Assembly (NCBI GenBank): GCA_000708835.1
Contig: DF236987.1
Coordinates: 124,001 to 188,000, forward strand
Source: Klebsormidium nitens
Lineage: Eukaryota; Streptophyta; Klebsormidiophyceae; Klebsormidiales; Klebsormidiaceae
Reading direction: 5' to 3'
DNA length: 64,000 nt
The position numbers and the translations under genes were made by a program. The notes beneath the pieces are model-generated. The model ran no database searches. It had not been told where the DNA came from and saw nothing but the letters and a program-made list of their open reading frames with translations. Position 1 is the first letter of the stretch. Every line of letters begins with the position of its first letter. Below, piece after piece: positions 50,501 to 61,844 of the stretch.

Positions 50501-53500
50501 AACTGTGAGGTGTATCTTCAGCTGTGTGGGCTTCAAGGCGACATTCTGTCGTCACATCTTATCCGAAAGCTTCGCACCTTTTTCTGACCTCGTCAACAAG
50601 CCTCGCATCTTTTGGGGACCTTCGAAAAGCCTGTTTGAGAAGCTTTCTTTCTCCTCGTTTCTCTACACAAAAGTTGCCCAAGCCTGCTTCTTTTCCGACA
50701 GCGACGGCTTGTAACTGAATGTGTCGTGCCTCGCAGAGCGTACGGAACGCGGGAGAGTAAAGAGATCACGATTGAGGGGCGGCTTCAGTTCGACGTCCTC
50801 CAGGTAAAGTGCGACGCAAGCCCTTTCGTTTCTTTGCCCCAATCTGCACCACGTAAGTAAAGCTTTTTGTGGATGATAGATTAAACACCCCAAGTCCTAA
50901 GTGTTGCTTTTTCCTAACCTGGGTAAGAAGACTGGCTTAGTGGTGTTGGCATCTTTGGTCATTGCGAGCTGGATTTGTCGAATGAGCAATCTATCTTATG
51001 CATGTCGACAAAGCGCAGTCTCGAGTCGTTAGGCGATTGTTCGTTACCTTTTCTTTCTGTGCCAACGTCTTGCGTCATCATCAATGCAGTAACAGTTGCG
51101 TTTTCCATTCCATCAGGCGATGCAGCGGGACTACAAGTCGAGCAGTTACTCCCTCGAACTCCGTATCCGCCATCTTTCAAACTCGCTTCTGTCTTATCAC
51201 TTTCTCATCAGCACGCTAACCATCGCTTGTGCGTTCTATCAGGCGATGCAGCGCGACTACGTGCTGAGCAGCTACTCTCTGAACTCGATTGGCACTTTTG
51301 TGAGTCGTTTCTGTGCCATGATCTGCTTTTCACCAACGCGCGAATCTTGATTGTGCTTTCAGGCGATGCAGCGCGACTACAAGCTGAGCAGTTACTCCCT
51401 CAACTCGGTGTCGGCCATCTTTCTGGGCGAGCAAAAGGAGGACGTGCATCACAGCATCATCTCCGACCTCCAAAACGGAAACCCCGACACGCGCCGCCGC
51501 CTCGCCGTCTACTGCCTCAAGGTGGGTTTGGAGGATGTAGAAGTTGGGTTTCTGGATTTAGGAGGTTTCAGGAAGTTACGAACCTTGTGACGTGTTCTAT
51601 ATGGGCAGGAGCCCGTGAAATGTTCCCAGAAGTTTGGGGCTGAGATTCTGTCCAGGTTCCGGTTTACATTGACTTGGGCCCAACCTTATCTGTGACTCTA
51701 AAGTCTACAACGGTCTGCCTCCACGCCGCTAATATTGGAAAGGTTGGAGGTTCAAGCCTTCACGTGCACTTTTGTTCTATCTCCCGGCTTCTGGAGTTGT
51801 GCTTCGGTTCGAACCCCGTTCGTGACCTTCGGTTATGTTAGCATACCTGTCCCTTCTAATGTTGTTAGTTTGGTCATCAGATTATCAGGATCACACATGT
51901 TCTTATCTCTATAAAGCCCCCCCCCCCCCTGTTCTCGTAAGAATTTCATAGAGCTTCTTTGCAGAAAGCGGTCCTTCTAGCATATTCTATTATATGTCGC
52001 TTTTGGCTTGTGATTGCTAGAGCGTCCGCTTTCCATGCAATTTCCGGAACGGATTACGCCGACCAGGGGGTGGTTTATAGTGTAAATGTTTGATGTGCAT
52101 TCCAACAAGCACACGTCTCCCCGGCCGGACACTTACCTGCTGAGGTCTCCGTTCATCGGCCTGGAACCTGAGGAGGCTGTTCATCTTATCATTCATTAGG
52201 TTCAAACTAAGTTTTTTCTTTGGTTACTTACACAATTCTAGAACGCTTACCGAGCACGCTAATTGAATACACGTGTCACTTCGCCAGGACGCTTACCTGC
52301 CGCAGCGGCTGCTGGATAAGCTGATGTTTGTCTACAACTACGTCGAGATGGCACGTGTCACGGGCGTCCCCTTCGGCTTCCTCCTCGCGCGCGGCCAGTC
52401 CATCAAGGTCAGCGTAACGTCGACCTTTCTCAAATATGCAATCTGGAAGGCTTTCAGGTAGAATCAAATGTCATTGGTAGCCCACTTCTCAAATTTCGTC
52501 AGTACCGCTTTCGAAGTGCTAGCAAGGGTTCGTTGTATTGTTCAGTAGTCTCTTGTAAGCAAAATTTCTCGTCTCAGCAGCACCTTGGGTTCGACACCGC
52601 GTCTTGGGGTCCGGGGTTCATGTTGAACGTTGACGCATTTCAGAGCGTTCTTTCGTACATCAACATGCACTTTGTCTCTCACTTCTCCTTCAACCTGTTC
52701 GCTGCTCGTCCCTCGTTCTTTCGAACCCCTTCGGAGCTACTCTGTCCTATCAGACGTCGATTCAGACAGATCATTTGTCCCTTACAAAACCCATGCAAAG
52801 CTTGGGTTAACTGCGGAGTTGAGTGCGCATGCCGTCCGACAAGCCCTATCGTTCTCTTTATTCCCTGGAGTTTCACTCCATCCGACGTCCTTTTTTCAGG
52901 TGTTATTTCAGACGATGCGGAAAGCTCGCACGAGAGACCTTCTGGTGCCCAACAGGCTTTCTTAGTCGATCTCGCCACATCTGAAACAATCACATTCCGC
53001 CATACTGGTTCTTCAGGTATTATTGTCACCAATGCGGAAAAGACGCATAAAAGACTTGCTAGTGCCCAAATAGCGTTAGGTATGCCTCCATCTCCTGAAC
53101 ATCCGACTCCAAACTGCTTCTCTTTTCAGGTGCTATCTCAGATCATGCGGAAAGCACGGACGAGAGACTTGCTGGTGCCGAATCTCAAGGTGCAAGGTCA
53201 ACCGGGCGACGGCATAGCGTATGAGGGCGCGACGGTGCTGGAGGCGAAGCAGGGCTTCTACGAAAAGCCGATCGCGACGCTCGACTTTGCGTCGCTGTAC
53301 CCGTCGATCATGATGGCGCACAACCTGTGCTATACAACATTGGTAAGGGCCGAGGTTATCCCGCATTTCTAATCTGGGCTTGGTGCTTTGTTGGCCACAT
53401 GCAGAAGTTCTCGCTGCAGAGAACTCTGAAGGCAACTCGACTACGAAATCTGAAGCTGCGTGGCTTTTTCCGTTGTTTTGTAAAACCCACTACTCCGATC

Positions 53501-56500
53501 GAAATCTTCTCAGCGCTCAACGCAAGGTCCGGATTTTATCCTCGTGGTAATCTGCCAATGACACGAGCTACCGACATGTAAACCTAAGAGAGCTTCTCGA
53601 TGAAGGGTGTGAGCGAAAGAGCTTTGCCTACAAGAAGATACAGTCACAGTGAATAGGCAACTCGCGTACTGCCGTGAAGCCCTCACCATGTCTCCAGCAG
53701 TTGTCCACGTTGTTGTTGTTGCTCACGTTTTCCTGGCTACTTGTCTAGATACTAGACAAGTAGCCGAAGAGCAAGGTGGCAGAGGTGTGGCTGACAAAAT
53801 GAGGGCCTGCTGACAGCCACCACCAAAGAATGCTTTGAGGGATAAATAGTGGTGCAAAAATCCAACGAAAACGGCACGAACGCATGAGTACCTCCCTCGC
53901 TTTACTCTAGCTTACTGCATAATCATGTCCATTTCTCGCAGATTCCGAAGAATCAAGTGGCGGAGGTTGCCAGCGACATCGGGCCTGAGAACGTCACCAA
54001 AACGCCGACGGGGGACACGTTCGTCAAGGCGGACATGGAAAAGGTGGCTGGTCGCTGATTCTCGCTCCCGTCCTTTTGCTTGTTTCCTTCAACGTGCTCA
54101 GTCTGGTGAAATACGTCTTTCGTGCTTTGCGATTGAAGGCACGTTGCGGCTATGTCAAGGCCATCCATTGTTCGAGGCGTTAATAAAATCTCAATCGTTT
54201 TCGCAACGACTGCGAAAAGAAATACCGAACTTATATGTTCCGCCGAGTCGAATTGATTAAGCCGGAACCGCGAGGCGTCGAAAAGTGAGCTCCGCAACAG
54301 ATCATAAGATCGACAATTGTTGGATTTGTTGCATCTTGCCCCAAAAAAAGTGGAGGCGTTGCGAGGTAGGCGTAAGCCCTGCCTGGTAGCCTCAAATTCC
54401 TAGGATGCTAGAACACTTTGTCGACATGTCTTCTGTTCGTTGCAGGGTATCTTGCCTGAGATCCTGGAGGAGCTTCTGGCCGCGCGGAAACGCGCCAAGG
54501 CTGACCTCAAGCTGGCCAAGGATCCTCTCGAGAAGGCCGTGCTGGATGGACGACAGCTGGCACTCAAGGTGGGGAGAGCTTGTGATGGAAAAGCAGTCTT
54601 CAGTTGAGTTGTACTCATTTTCAAGTCTTTCTATTTGGAGGGCCAACGAGAGCGGTTTGGTTTCGATCCTTTGAGCGACATACTCTCCTGAGCGGCCCGA
54701 GTTTGAGTGAACGTCTTCTGACTGTATGCACGCACCCTGCGCGGAGCGGTAAGCATTGACCTCTTCTGAAGCACAGCCCAGAATTAAATCGCAATAAGCC
54801 CCTACTAAATAGGCTTGTGTAAAAACAGCCGTAAAACTCTCTCGGGCCTCGAAACGCCGGTGCACTCTGATATCGTCAACCTCCCTCTTCGAATCCACAC
54901 ACATGGATACGACGTTTCTGAGATTCCTTTCCATCCATAGAAGCCTAAGCGCTTCTGGTCTCCTCAACGTTTCAAATACTGAACCCATACACATGGTTGC
55001 GTGATGCCAGGTGTCGGCCAACTCGGTGTACGGCTTCACGGGTGCCACGGTTGGAAAGCTGCCGTGCCTGGAAATCTCCTCAAGTACGACGGCATATGGG
55101 CGGCAAATGATCGAACACACCAAGATGCACGTACAGTCCAAGTTCAACATCGCCAACGGATACAAGTTCGACGCTGAGGTATGGCTCTTGGCCGCTATTT
55201 TAATTGATAGGGTCTACTTTTTAGGGTCTAGTGCTCAGGGTTTGGTTCGAATTGCATTGGCGTGAAATTTGGGGTTTAGGATGGAGAACAAAATTGGCCA
55301 ACAAGTACAAGTTCGACGTGGAGGTGAGGACCTTGGCCTCTAAATCTAGGGTTAGAGCTTGATCATGGTTCAAAATTTTGGAGTCTTAGCAACGCCAAAG
55401 TGCACGTGTAGTTCAAGTTCAATATCGTCAACGGGTACAATATCGAGATTGAGGTAAGGACATTCGAGGATCGGTTGGGTTTCCGGCGTGGATTTGTGTA
55501 ACTAAGCCCGCGAAACCAGTCTTTATGCTGAACAAATTCGACAACACTAGAGGGTACAAGTCTGTGGCTTAGATGGGCCTCTAATCGTTGTCAAGGTACA
55601 TGCGGCTCTGTGGACTCGGAATCACGAATTCAAGCACACGTTCACGCAGGTAGAGCTGACGGTCAGTTTCGCCGATTGTACAAGTCCGCTGTAAAGGCAG
55701 GGTTTTGTTGTGGGTCAAAGTTCCTGACAATATGCTCATTTCTCAACACCACCAAGGGGTCCTGTATTTTGAGCAGAGTTCAGATAAAGTGAATTCAGAC
55801 TCAGTGCGTGGGTAGCAAGCTTCTTTTCCTACGCGTCATCAGTCTAGCAGATCTGAGACGCAGCCTTGATTGTAGCTGTGCGCTTGCCAACAGATTCCAG
55901 CACAGGCGTATCAGCAGAAAGCTGCAGATGGAAAAGTTTCTGAGTCAAGTATCCGATCCTCCCCCCGCTTCTAGTTGCCCCGAAGGTTTTCTTTCCACTC
56001 CCTGACGGAAAGTTGACTCGGCTCCTGCCAGGTCATCTACGGAGACACCGACTCGGTAATGATCCGGTTCGGGCCGGATGACGTCAGCATGGCGATGGAG
56101 CTCGGTCGGGAAGCAGCCGGTTACGTCAGCGCCACATTCATCAAGGTGAGCCACGAAGACTTGGCTGCTTGTTTTCTTGACTCTTCGTGCACTGGGCCCT
56201 GCTTTCATGGAAAGAGGTATGTCTGTCATCCCGCTTTTCCGTTGCTTATGACGCTCCCAATCCAGAACGGATTGAATGATCCGAATCATGTAGCGTAAAA
56301 TTCGGATGCTTTTGAATAAAAGTTGCATGAATTGGTTGACCCTCGTGTACAACAGCGCATCAAGCTCGGCACACCAAACCGGAAGGACGTAAAATCATAG
56401 AATATTTGACACGCAGCAGATTGGAGAAGTTCGAAGCTTGGAAGAAAAGTATCGCTTTGCGAATCAATCCATTCTCTTCCCTCTGCCAATGGCCCCGCAG

Positions 56501-59500
56501 TCTTGGTTAACATCGCACTCAAAGTTTTGCATAGACGGGCAACTTTGAAGCGAAAGAAAACGCAGTTGCCAGCGATCCCTCCACTTTTCTGCTTCTTTTC
56601 GAAGCCCATCAAGCTCAAGTTTGAAAGTGTCCGTAGGCGAAATTACATCGCTGATATCACAGCCTACGTTCAAAGTTGAGTATATGAGGAGTTGAAAAGT
56701 CATTGCAGTGACAGGAAATCAACCAGCTTGACGTGAAGACTGAATCTGCTCAGGCCAAAAGTCAAGTTCTTCCCTCTTATCACAGCCCATCAAGCTCGAG
56801 TTCGAGAAGGTCTACTGCCCCTATCTGCTCATTAGCAAGAAGCGGTATGCGGGCCTGCTGTGGACGACTCCAGACAAGTACGACAAAATGGACACCAAGG
56901 GGATTGAGACTGTGCGGCGAGACAATTGCCTGCTGGTTAAGAACCTGGTCACTGAGAGCCTGCACAAGATCTTGATCGACCGAGACGTGCCAGGTGAGGA
57001 GGAATGTGGAGGAAAGTCGTTGGGACCTACACCTACAGTCGTCATTTCGAGCGTTCGGTATTTTGATTATTGGGTCGATGTTGGCTTTTCGAAAATGGAA
57101 AACTGCAAAGTCAGGGGCTCCGGTTCGCTGTGTCAGGGTCCAATGTGACCCTTCTCTTTCGACAGGCGCTGTGCAATTTGTCAAGAACCAAAGCAGCGAC
57201 TTGCTGACAAACAAGGTGGACCTTTCATTCTTAGTAATCACCAGAGGGGTCGGCAGATCCGGATTGCTGGTCTAAGACGCACATGGATCCATTTCCAGGA
57301 CAGCTATGTTCCCCGCCAGTTGACATTGACATATTTACCTGATCCCTTCCGCACTCAAACCTTCAACATGCGCTGTGCACCACTCGAAGCAACCCGCTGA
57401 CGAACAAGATTGGCCTATCGATGCTCTTACTCACGCAATGTCTTGGCTCAAAAGCTTTCTCAAACCCCTGTTTTCGACAGGGGCTGTGCAATAAGTCAAG
57501 AACCAGATTGGCAACTTGCTGACGAACAGGGTCGACCTGTCGCTGCTTCTCAATACAGAAGGGGCTCACCAAATTTGCACAGAAGTACGTGATTCCCCCC
57601 GTCAATCCATCCTGGACCCGGCTGTATTGCCCGCCAATGCACAGTCTTTGCTGACCTTTCCAACTTTGTTTCACAGGCGCCGTGCAATATGTCAAGAACC
57701 AGATCAGCAACCTGCTGACGAACAAGGTCGACCTGTCGCTGCTCGTGATCACGAAAGGGCTCACCAAAACGGCGGAAAAGTATGAGAACAAGTCGGCGCA
57801 CAGCGAACTGGCGGAGCGGATGCGCAAGCGCGACCCCGCGACGGCGCCAAACGTTGGGGACCGAGTACCGTACGTCATCATCAAGGGGGCAAAGGGGGCG
57901 AGGGTAAGCGAGCAATGTTCTTTAGCTTGCTGCGAAGGGGTCGTTTGACAAGGCTTAAAGTGTGTCCCGCATTCGCAGAATGACAGATCCAGGGATGGTG
58001 AATGTAACGAACTCTGTCCAGAACGTCGCCAGTTTCTCCCGTGCACTTCCTTGCTCAGACTGGTTGCAAAAGATTGCTTTTGTGAGGAGATTGCGCTGTG
58101 CACGATACGAGAAGGGCCCCCGAAAAGGAGCGTCGGAATGACAGCTTGAGCTCGAGAAGGCTCCACAATCCGCGTGGGCGTCGGCCTGAAATTTCTTGCT
58201 CCCGAATCTGCCACGAGCATCGAGCATACCTGGTCATTGTGGACCTCAACTCGACATCTGTCCAAACCTGTGAAGCTCCTAATCTCGCTCACCTGCAGCG
58301 TGTTATATCTACGAAACATTAGCGTTTCGCTGTTAAGGACCAGTCCCTAAATCCTGCTGAAACCCGCTAACCTCTGCTAGTCCCTTCTCAACCCTGCTAA
58401 CCTCCTGCTAACACGTGCGAAGCTCTGCTAAACCCGCCGGACCCTGCTAAAGCCGCTGAGCCCTGCACCCTCCGCTGTTGCAGGGCTTCGAAAAGTCGGA
58501 GGACCCGATCTACGTGCTCGAGAACAACATTCCGATCGACGCCCAGCATTACTTGGAGAATCAGCTGAGCAAGGTGAGGCACGCTTTAGCGCTTAACCCA
58601 CTTTGCTAACCTGTGGTTAGCAACTGGGTACAAATCGCTGTCCCCGAGCAGATCACGAGATTGCTAATCCGGCGCACGTTCTCTCTGCACTTCGCTGAGA
58701 ATTTGAGACAAGTAGCTTGTTGTCGAGCGAGGGGAGGAAAACCTTCGCTTTGCAAGTCACCCTTTGCTTATGCTGCGAGCAATCTTCACACTGGGTAGGT
58801 GAAAAAATCTTGTCCAACTTTATTTCGTGGCGAGGAGGACCGTACTGAACCGTCCTTGCTGAATCCTCGAAGTCCAGAGTCCAAGGGCCTGCACCTGCTT
58901 TGCTGGCGCCACAGCTGAGGCACCGCTGCATCCGAAATGAGGACCGTCCTGAAAGCCAACATTCGCTATGAACTTCCCGACGGGTTCTTGACCTGGAGAA
59001 CCCTTGGAGTTCGCTTCAAACTCCCAATCTGTTGCCACTTGAGGCTGCTAACTCCCGCAGCCTCTGCATGACCGAGCCTTTGATGGAGTACGCAGAGCTG
59101 CTTCAGAGGCATCAAATTCAAACCTTTCAACTATAAGCCCAGAAAAGAAAAGGAAGCCTTCAGACTCTGGAGACCCCGACTACTTGATCTCGCCAATGCT
59201 CCGCAGCGTATCGTCAAGCCGATCATGAGAAACCGCACCCCTCCTCGCTCACACTACCCTGGAACTCCAAAAAGCCCAAAACCCTCGAACCTCAAACGCT
59301 TCTAAATCTCATACTCGCCGTTTCTTTGCAGTCGTTGATGCGCATCTTCGAGCCGATCATGAAGAGTAAGGCGCGCAATTTGCTTCAGTGCACGAAACTC
59401 TTCAACCTCTTCAAATCCTTGTGATTCTTAGTATCTCTCAAAATTGTAACGTCATTTCCCTCTGCAGCCATTGCTGCGCATTTTCGAGCCGATCATGAAG

Positions 59501-61844
59501 AACGCGGCGCGGGAGCTGCTCCACGGGGACCACACGCGCGCGGTGTCCATTCTGACGCCGACCGTGGGGGGCATCATGAAGTTCGCCAAGAAGCGGCTCA
59601 GCTGCCTCGGCTGCAAGGCGCCCATAGAGTGAGCAACGTTTCTCGGTCATATTTGGTTAACCGCGTTGCTTTTTACTTGTTCAGTTTGTCGCTACTTACT
59701 AGTTCTCCTTAAAGCATCTGGGGAAGACAGAAAGTCAGAGGCTGCTAAGAAGCGGCTCAGCTTTCTCGGTTGCAAGGCGCCCATAGAGTGAGCAACGTTT
59801 CTTTGTTGTCTGGTGTTGCGATTCTGCTTGTTCGGTTGTAACTTCTTGTTTTCGTTCTTCTCAAGAAAGCGAGCGTTAAGGTTTCGCCAAGAAGCAGCTC
59901 AGCTGTTTCGGCTGCAAAGCGCCTATAGAGTGAGCGAGAACCTTTCGATCTTCTGAATACGCCTTTTCACTTTTGTTCGTTCCTTGCTCCATTTTGTTGC
60001 AAGCAGGAGCAACATGTACTAGCCAAGAACGGGCTCCAGCTGCCTCGCTTGCAGGACGCCTGTAAGGTGGCCACGCTTTCTTTATCGTCTGTTCGCTATT
60101 TGCTTTAGATTGTTTTCCAACTTGCCTTTGCAACCCCGCTTTGATTTCTGAGAGGATTCTGGGCTGCAATTATGCCATGCTGTCTCGTCCCGCAACGGCG
60201 CTCATAGACGCAGCTAGCGAAGCCAAATCCCCATACTCCAAACTCGAATGTATTTTGCGAACCTGAGCCCCTTAGGAGACTTTCACAGCCAACGAGGAGT
60301 TGCTTCGTTGTGGCAGTCTCTGCCGAGCCCCTAACAAGCCAAAACCTCGACATTACACAGTGAAAGTCTGAAATTGGTGGCTCGGACACAGCAGTAAAGC
60401 GAGATTGAATCATGCTGTACGAGTTCGCCTTCTATCCAGAGTTGATGGTCTTGATCCATCTAAATTGCCCGTATCAGGTGGCTCTTCGACCTCGCAATCC
60501 GCTGGAAGCGACCCGCTTTCATCCTGGTCGGTTTAGGAACCGTATCGACTCTTTTGTGCAGCTACAATGCCACAAGTGCATCGATGGAGTTTGGTTTCAC
60601 TACGTCAGCAGGTCGAATCATCGCAGGTCAGTTGATCCTCTCGCTGACACGTGCCGCTTGTCCATTCGCAGAAAGGGTACGGTCTGCGAGCACTGCGGGA
60701 AACGGGAGACGGAGCTGTACCAGAAGAGTGTACATAACGGTGAGAATGCGCTCCGGGCTGTCTGGAACCTGCGCTTGTCTGCTTTGAATCAAAAAATCTC
60801 AAGCCCTCGTTGGTACGTTCTCGAAACCTGCATCGATTGCTTTTGCTGCGGGTAGTACCGTGTTTCAACTGCGCGTTCCGAGTCACCGGACTTGTGCATC
60901 CAAAGCACTGTTGATTCAGCGTGCGAAGTCTGCGAGTTGGATGACGTCTGAAAGTCCAGCCCATTGAAACCCCGTTTTGTCCCTTTTGGGAGACAGAGCT
61001 CCTGACAATTTTATATAATCTGAGTTGTTAGCTACGACTTTTGGAACCACCCATCGCTGGAAGACTACATGACTTGACCTCTTGAACCAACTTTCGTCAC
61101 AAAGGCACAAGATCCGACATGACCATGTGTTTTCCCGTTCCGCTTCAACATCGTTCCGTTCGGCTTTTGTGCAGTGCGGGAGATGGAGGACCTGTTCGGA
61201 CGACTTTGGACGCAGTGCCAACGGTGCCAAGGCAGTTTGCATCAGGACGTCCTCTGCACCAGGTGAGCGCCACGTGTCACTCTCCCAGCAAATTCTCTTG
61301 CCACGTGGCGTTCTTTGGGTCGTTCCTCTTTGTTGTGCTACCAGGCTATATTGGGCTGTGTTCGACATTCCTTGCTACGCGGTTTCCTCTGGCCGTTTTC
61401 AGCAACGTAAGGTTCGTCCAAGAAACAATTTCTGCAACGCAGCCCTCTCTTGGCTCGAAGCTGTTGTTACGGAAGGCTACAGAATATCTGGGCCCCCTTT
61501 ACTCTCTTACTAGGTCAGATCAGGTCATGCTATGCGGCAAAGTTTGTTTGGTATTCTCAGTGACCGTTCCCTTCGATTGGGCTTTGTGTTTCCTCGTTAA
61601 AGCATATTACGCCTGCATACCTGTCGCGTCTGTGTCTTGTGATGCGCGTCTGTGCTGGAAAAGTCTGTACGAATGCGAGTGCTTTTCCCAGGCCAGTAAT
61701 GTTGTTGCAGAGCATCCGTGTACCACTGCCGTCTGATCTTTCGTGTCGGTGTGCAGTCGAGACTGCCCCATCTTCTACCGGCGGAAAAAGGTCCAAAAGG
61801 ACCTAGCAGAAGCGACGACGCAACTATCCCGCTTCGAGTTCTGA
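44564..61844 (+). CDS. POLD1: DNA polymerase delta catalytic subunit, 22 exons
   Basis: Exons: 44564-44837, 45409-45522, 46013-46119, 46581-46743, 47519-47703, 48374-48526, 49646-49953, 50737-50803, 51363-51521, 52288-52407, 53130-53342, 53942-54043, 54446-54568, 55011-55178, 56032-56145, 56786-56993, 57677-57903, 58484-58573, 59468-59628, 60672-60739, 61175-61262, 61757-61844. The product is 1099 aa, the usual family length. Proofreading motifs are intact: FDIEC (D312, E314), NIANFD (D398) and YCLKD (D511). The polymerase motifs are [11 protein letters not shown] (D602) and YGDTDS (D757, D759). The C-terminus carries CysA (C1011, C1014, C1024, C1027), a zinc site that binds PCNA in the family, and CysB (C1056, C1059, C1069, C1074), which holds a 4Fe-4S cluster. 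It is the nuclear lagging-strand replicase with 3'-5' proofreading. Intron 1 has a GC donor (AG|GCAAGT). 13 of 21 introns are phase 0. Confidence 0.97.
46900..47510 (+). repeat. Four upstream copies of the 5' part of POLD1 exon 5
   Basis: Copies of [20 protein letters not shown] begin at about 46911, 47068, 47212 and 47365, about 150 bp apart, before the functional exon at 47519. The third reads [20 protein letters not shown] and continues through [15 protein letters not shown] before diverging. The first and second are decayed. Each is preceded by an AG acceptor-like end. Confidence 0.92.
47775..48215 (+). repeat. Four downstream copies of the 3' part of POLD1 exon 5
   Basis: Copies of the exon end ([17 protein letters not shown] plus donor GTGCGT, 47655-47710) lie at about 47780-47840, 47905-47968, 48033-48085 and 48157-48215, increasingly decayed. 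The first keeps a perfect CTTCTGCCAGATCGAGGTGC. Confidence 0.88.
48903..49585 (+). repeat. Four upstream echoes of POLD1 exon 7
   Basis: Copies of the acceptor region (CTGCTCGCTAA...TCCAG) plus [20 protein letters not shown] lie at about 48903-48962, 49177-49280, 49289-49385 and 49495-49585. The last keeps CGCAACGTCATGACGCTCAA exactly. The third contains an internal 30-bp duplication (GGGTGACCCTCCAAGG twice). Confidence 0.88.
51110..51320 (+). repeat. Two upstream copies of the 5' half of POLD1 exon 9
   Basis: Copies begin after CATCAG (51118) and TATCAG (51242), before the functional exon at 51363 after TTTCAG. The second encodes [19 protein letters not shown] and is followed by a GTGAGT donor, forming a 57-base in-frame cassette. 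The first keeps [13 protein letters not shown] and then frameshifts relative to the parent. Confidence 0.92.
52119..52265 (+). repeat. Two weak echoes of the start of POLD1 exon 10
   Basis: CGGACACTTACCTGCTGAGG (about 52126) and CTAGAACGCTTACCGAGCAC (about 52239) resemble the real CCAGGACGCTTACCTGCCGC at 52285. Both lie upstream in the intron. Confidence 0.55.
52897..53090 (+). repeat. Two upstream copies of the start of POLD1 exon 11
   Basis: After TTTTTCAG (52900) the frame reads [18 protein letters not shown], nearly the parent sequence. After TCTTCAG (53016) a more decayed copy keeps CCAATGCGGAAAAGACGCAT and CTTGCTAGTGCCCAA. Spacing is about 115 bp. The functional copy starts at 53130. 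Confidence 0.9.
53735..53765. repeat. 14-bp perfect hairpin with 3-base loop in POLD1 intron 11
   Basis: GGCTACTTGTCTAG, loop ATA, then CTAGACAAGTAGCC. The very short loop is typical of a foldback from template switching. No function is evident. Confidence 0.85.
55290..55580 (+). repeat. Three downstream echoes of POLD1 exon 14
   Basis: Copies of the exon end ([14 protein letters not shown] plus donor) lie at about 55292-55340 (TACAAGTTCGACGTGGAGGT), 55388-55465 (with CAACGGGTAC and ATTGAGGTAAGG) and, weakly, 55525-55575. The first two retain good donors. Confidence 0.8.
56602..56634 (+). repeat. Echo of the start of POLD1 exon 16
   Basis: AGCCCATCAAGCTCAAGTTT with following GAAAGTGTC matches the exon 16 acceptor and start at 56784-56815 (PIKLEFEKV), 182 bp upstream of it. 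Confidence 0.75.
57161..57575 (+). repeat. Three upstream copies of POLD1 exon 17
   Basis: Copies begin at about 57166 ([20 protein letters not shown] continuing to FLVIT, still in frame), 57363 (CTGACGAACAAGATTGGCCT) and 57476 (frameshifted, but with GCAACTTGCTGACGAACAGG). The functional exon starts at 57677 after TTTCACAG. The first copy has its own CGACAG acceptor. Confidence 0.9.
59195..59385 (+). repeat. Two upstream echoes of POLD1 exon 19
   Basis: About 59330-59375 keeps TTTGCAG and GCGCATCTTCGAGCCGATCA ([11 protein letters not shown]). About 59195-59235 is a more decayed copy (CGTCAAGCCGATCATGA). Both lie upstream of the functional start at 59468. Confidence 0.82.
59745..60215 (+). 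repeat. Downstream echoes of the 3' end of POLD1 exon 19
   Basis: Copies of [15 protein letters not shown] plus donor GTGAGC lie at 59746-59800 (AGGCGCCCATAGAGTGAGCA kept exactly), 59883-59935 and 60020-60075, and perhaps 60175-60215, spaced about 140 bp. The CysA zinc-site segment is what is being copied. Confidence 0.88.

Noticed and set aside
50975-51643. Plus-strand 222-codon ORF
   Set aside because: It reads through the three copies of POLD1 exon 9 in a wrong frame (repeated [14 protein letters not shown]).
52533-53372. Plus-strand 279-codon ORF
   Set aside because: Its last part is genuine POLD1 exon 11, but the rest is intron with exon 11 echoes that happen to stay open.
54392-55165. 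Minus-strand 257-codon ORF
   Set aside because: It is antisense across POLD1 exons 13-14 and the intron between them. No family resemblance and no start context.
57363-58319. Minus-strand 318-codon ORF
   Set aside because: It is antisense to POLD1 exon 17 and its echoes. Its sequence mirrors the repeated exon and shows no domain.
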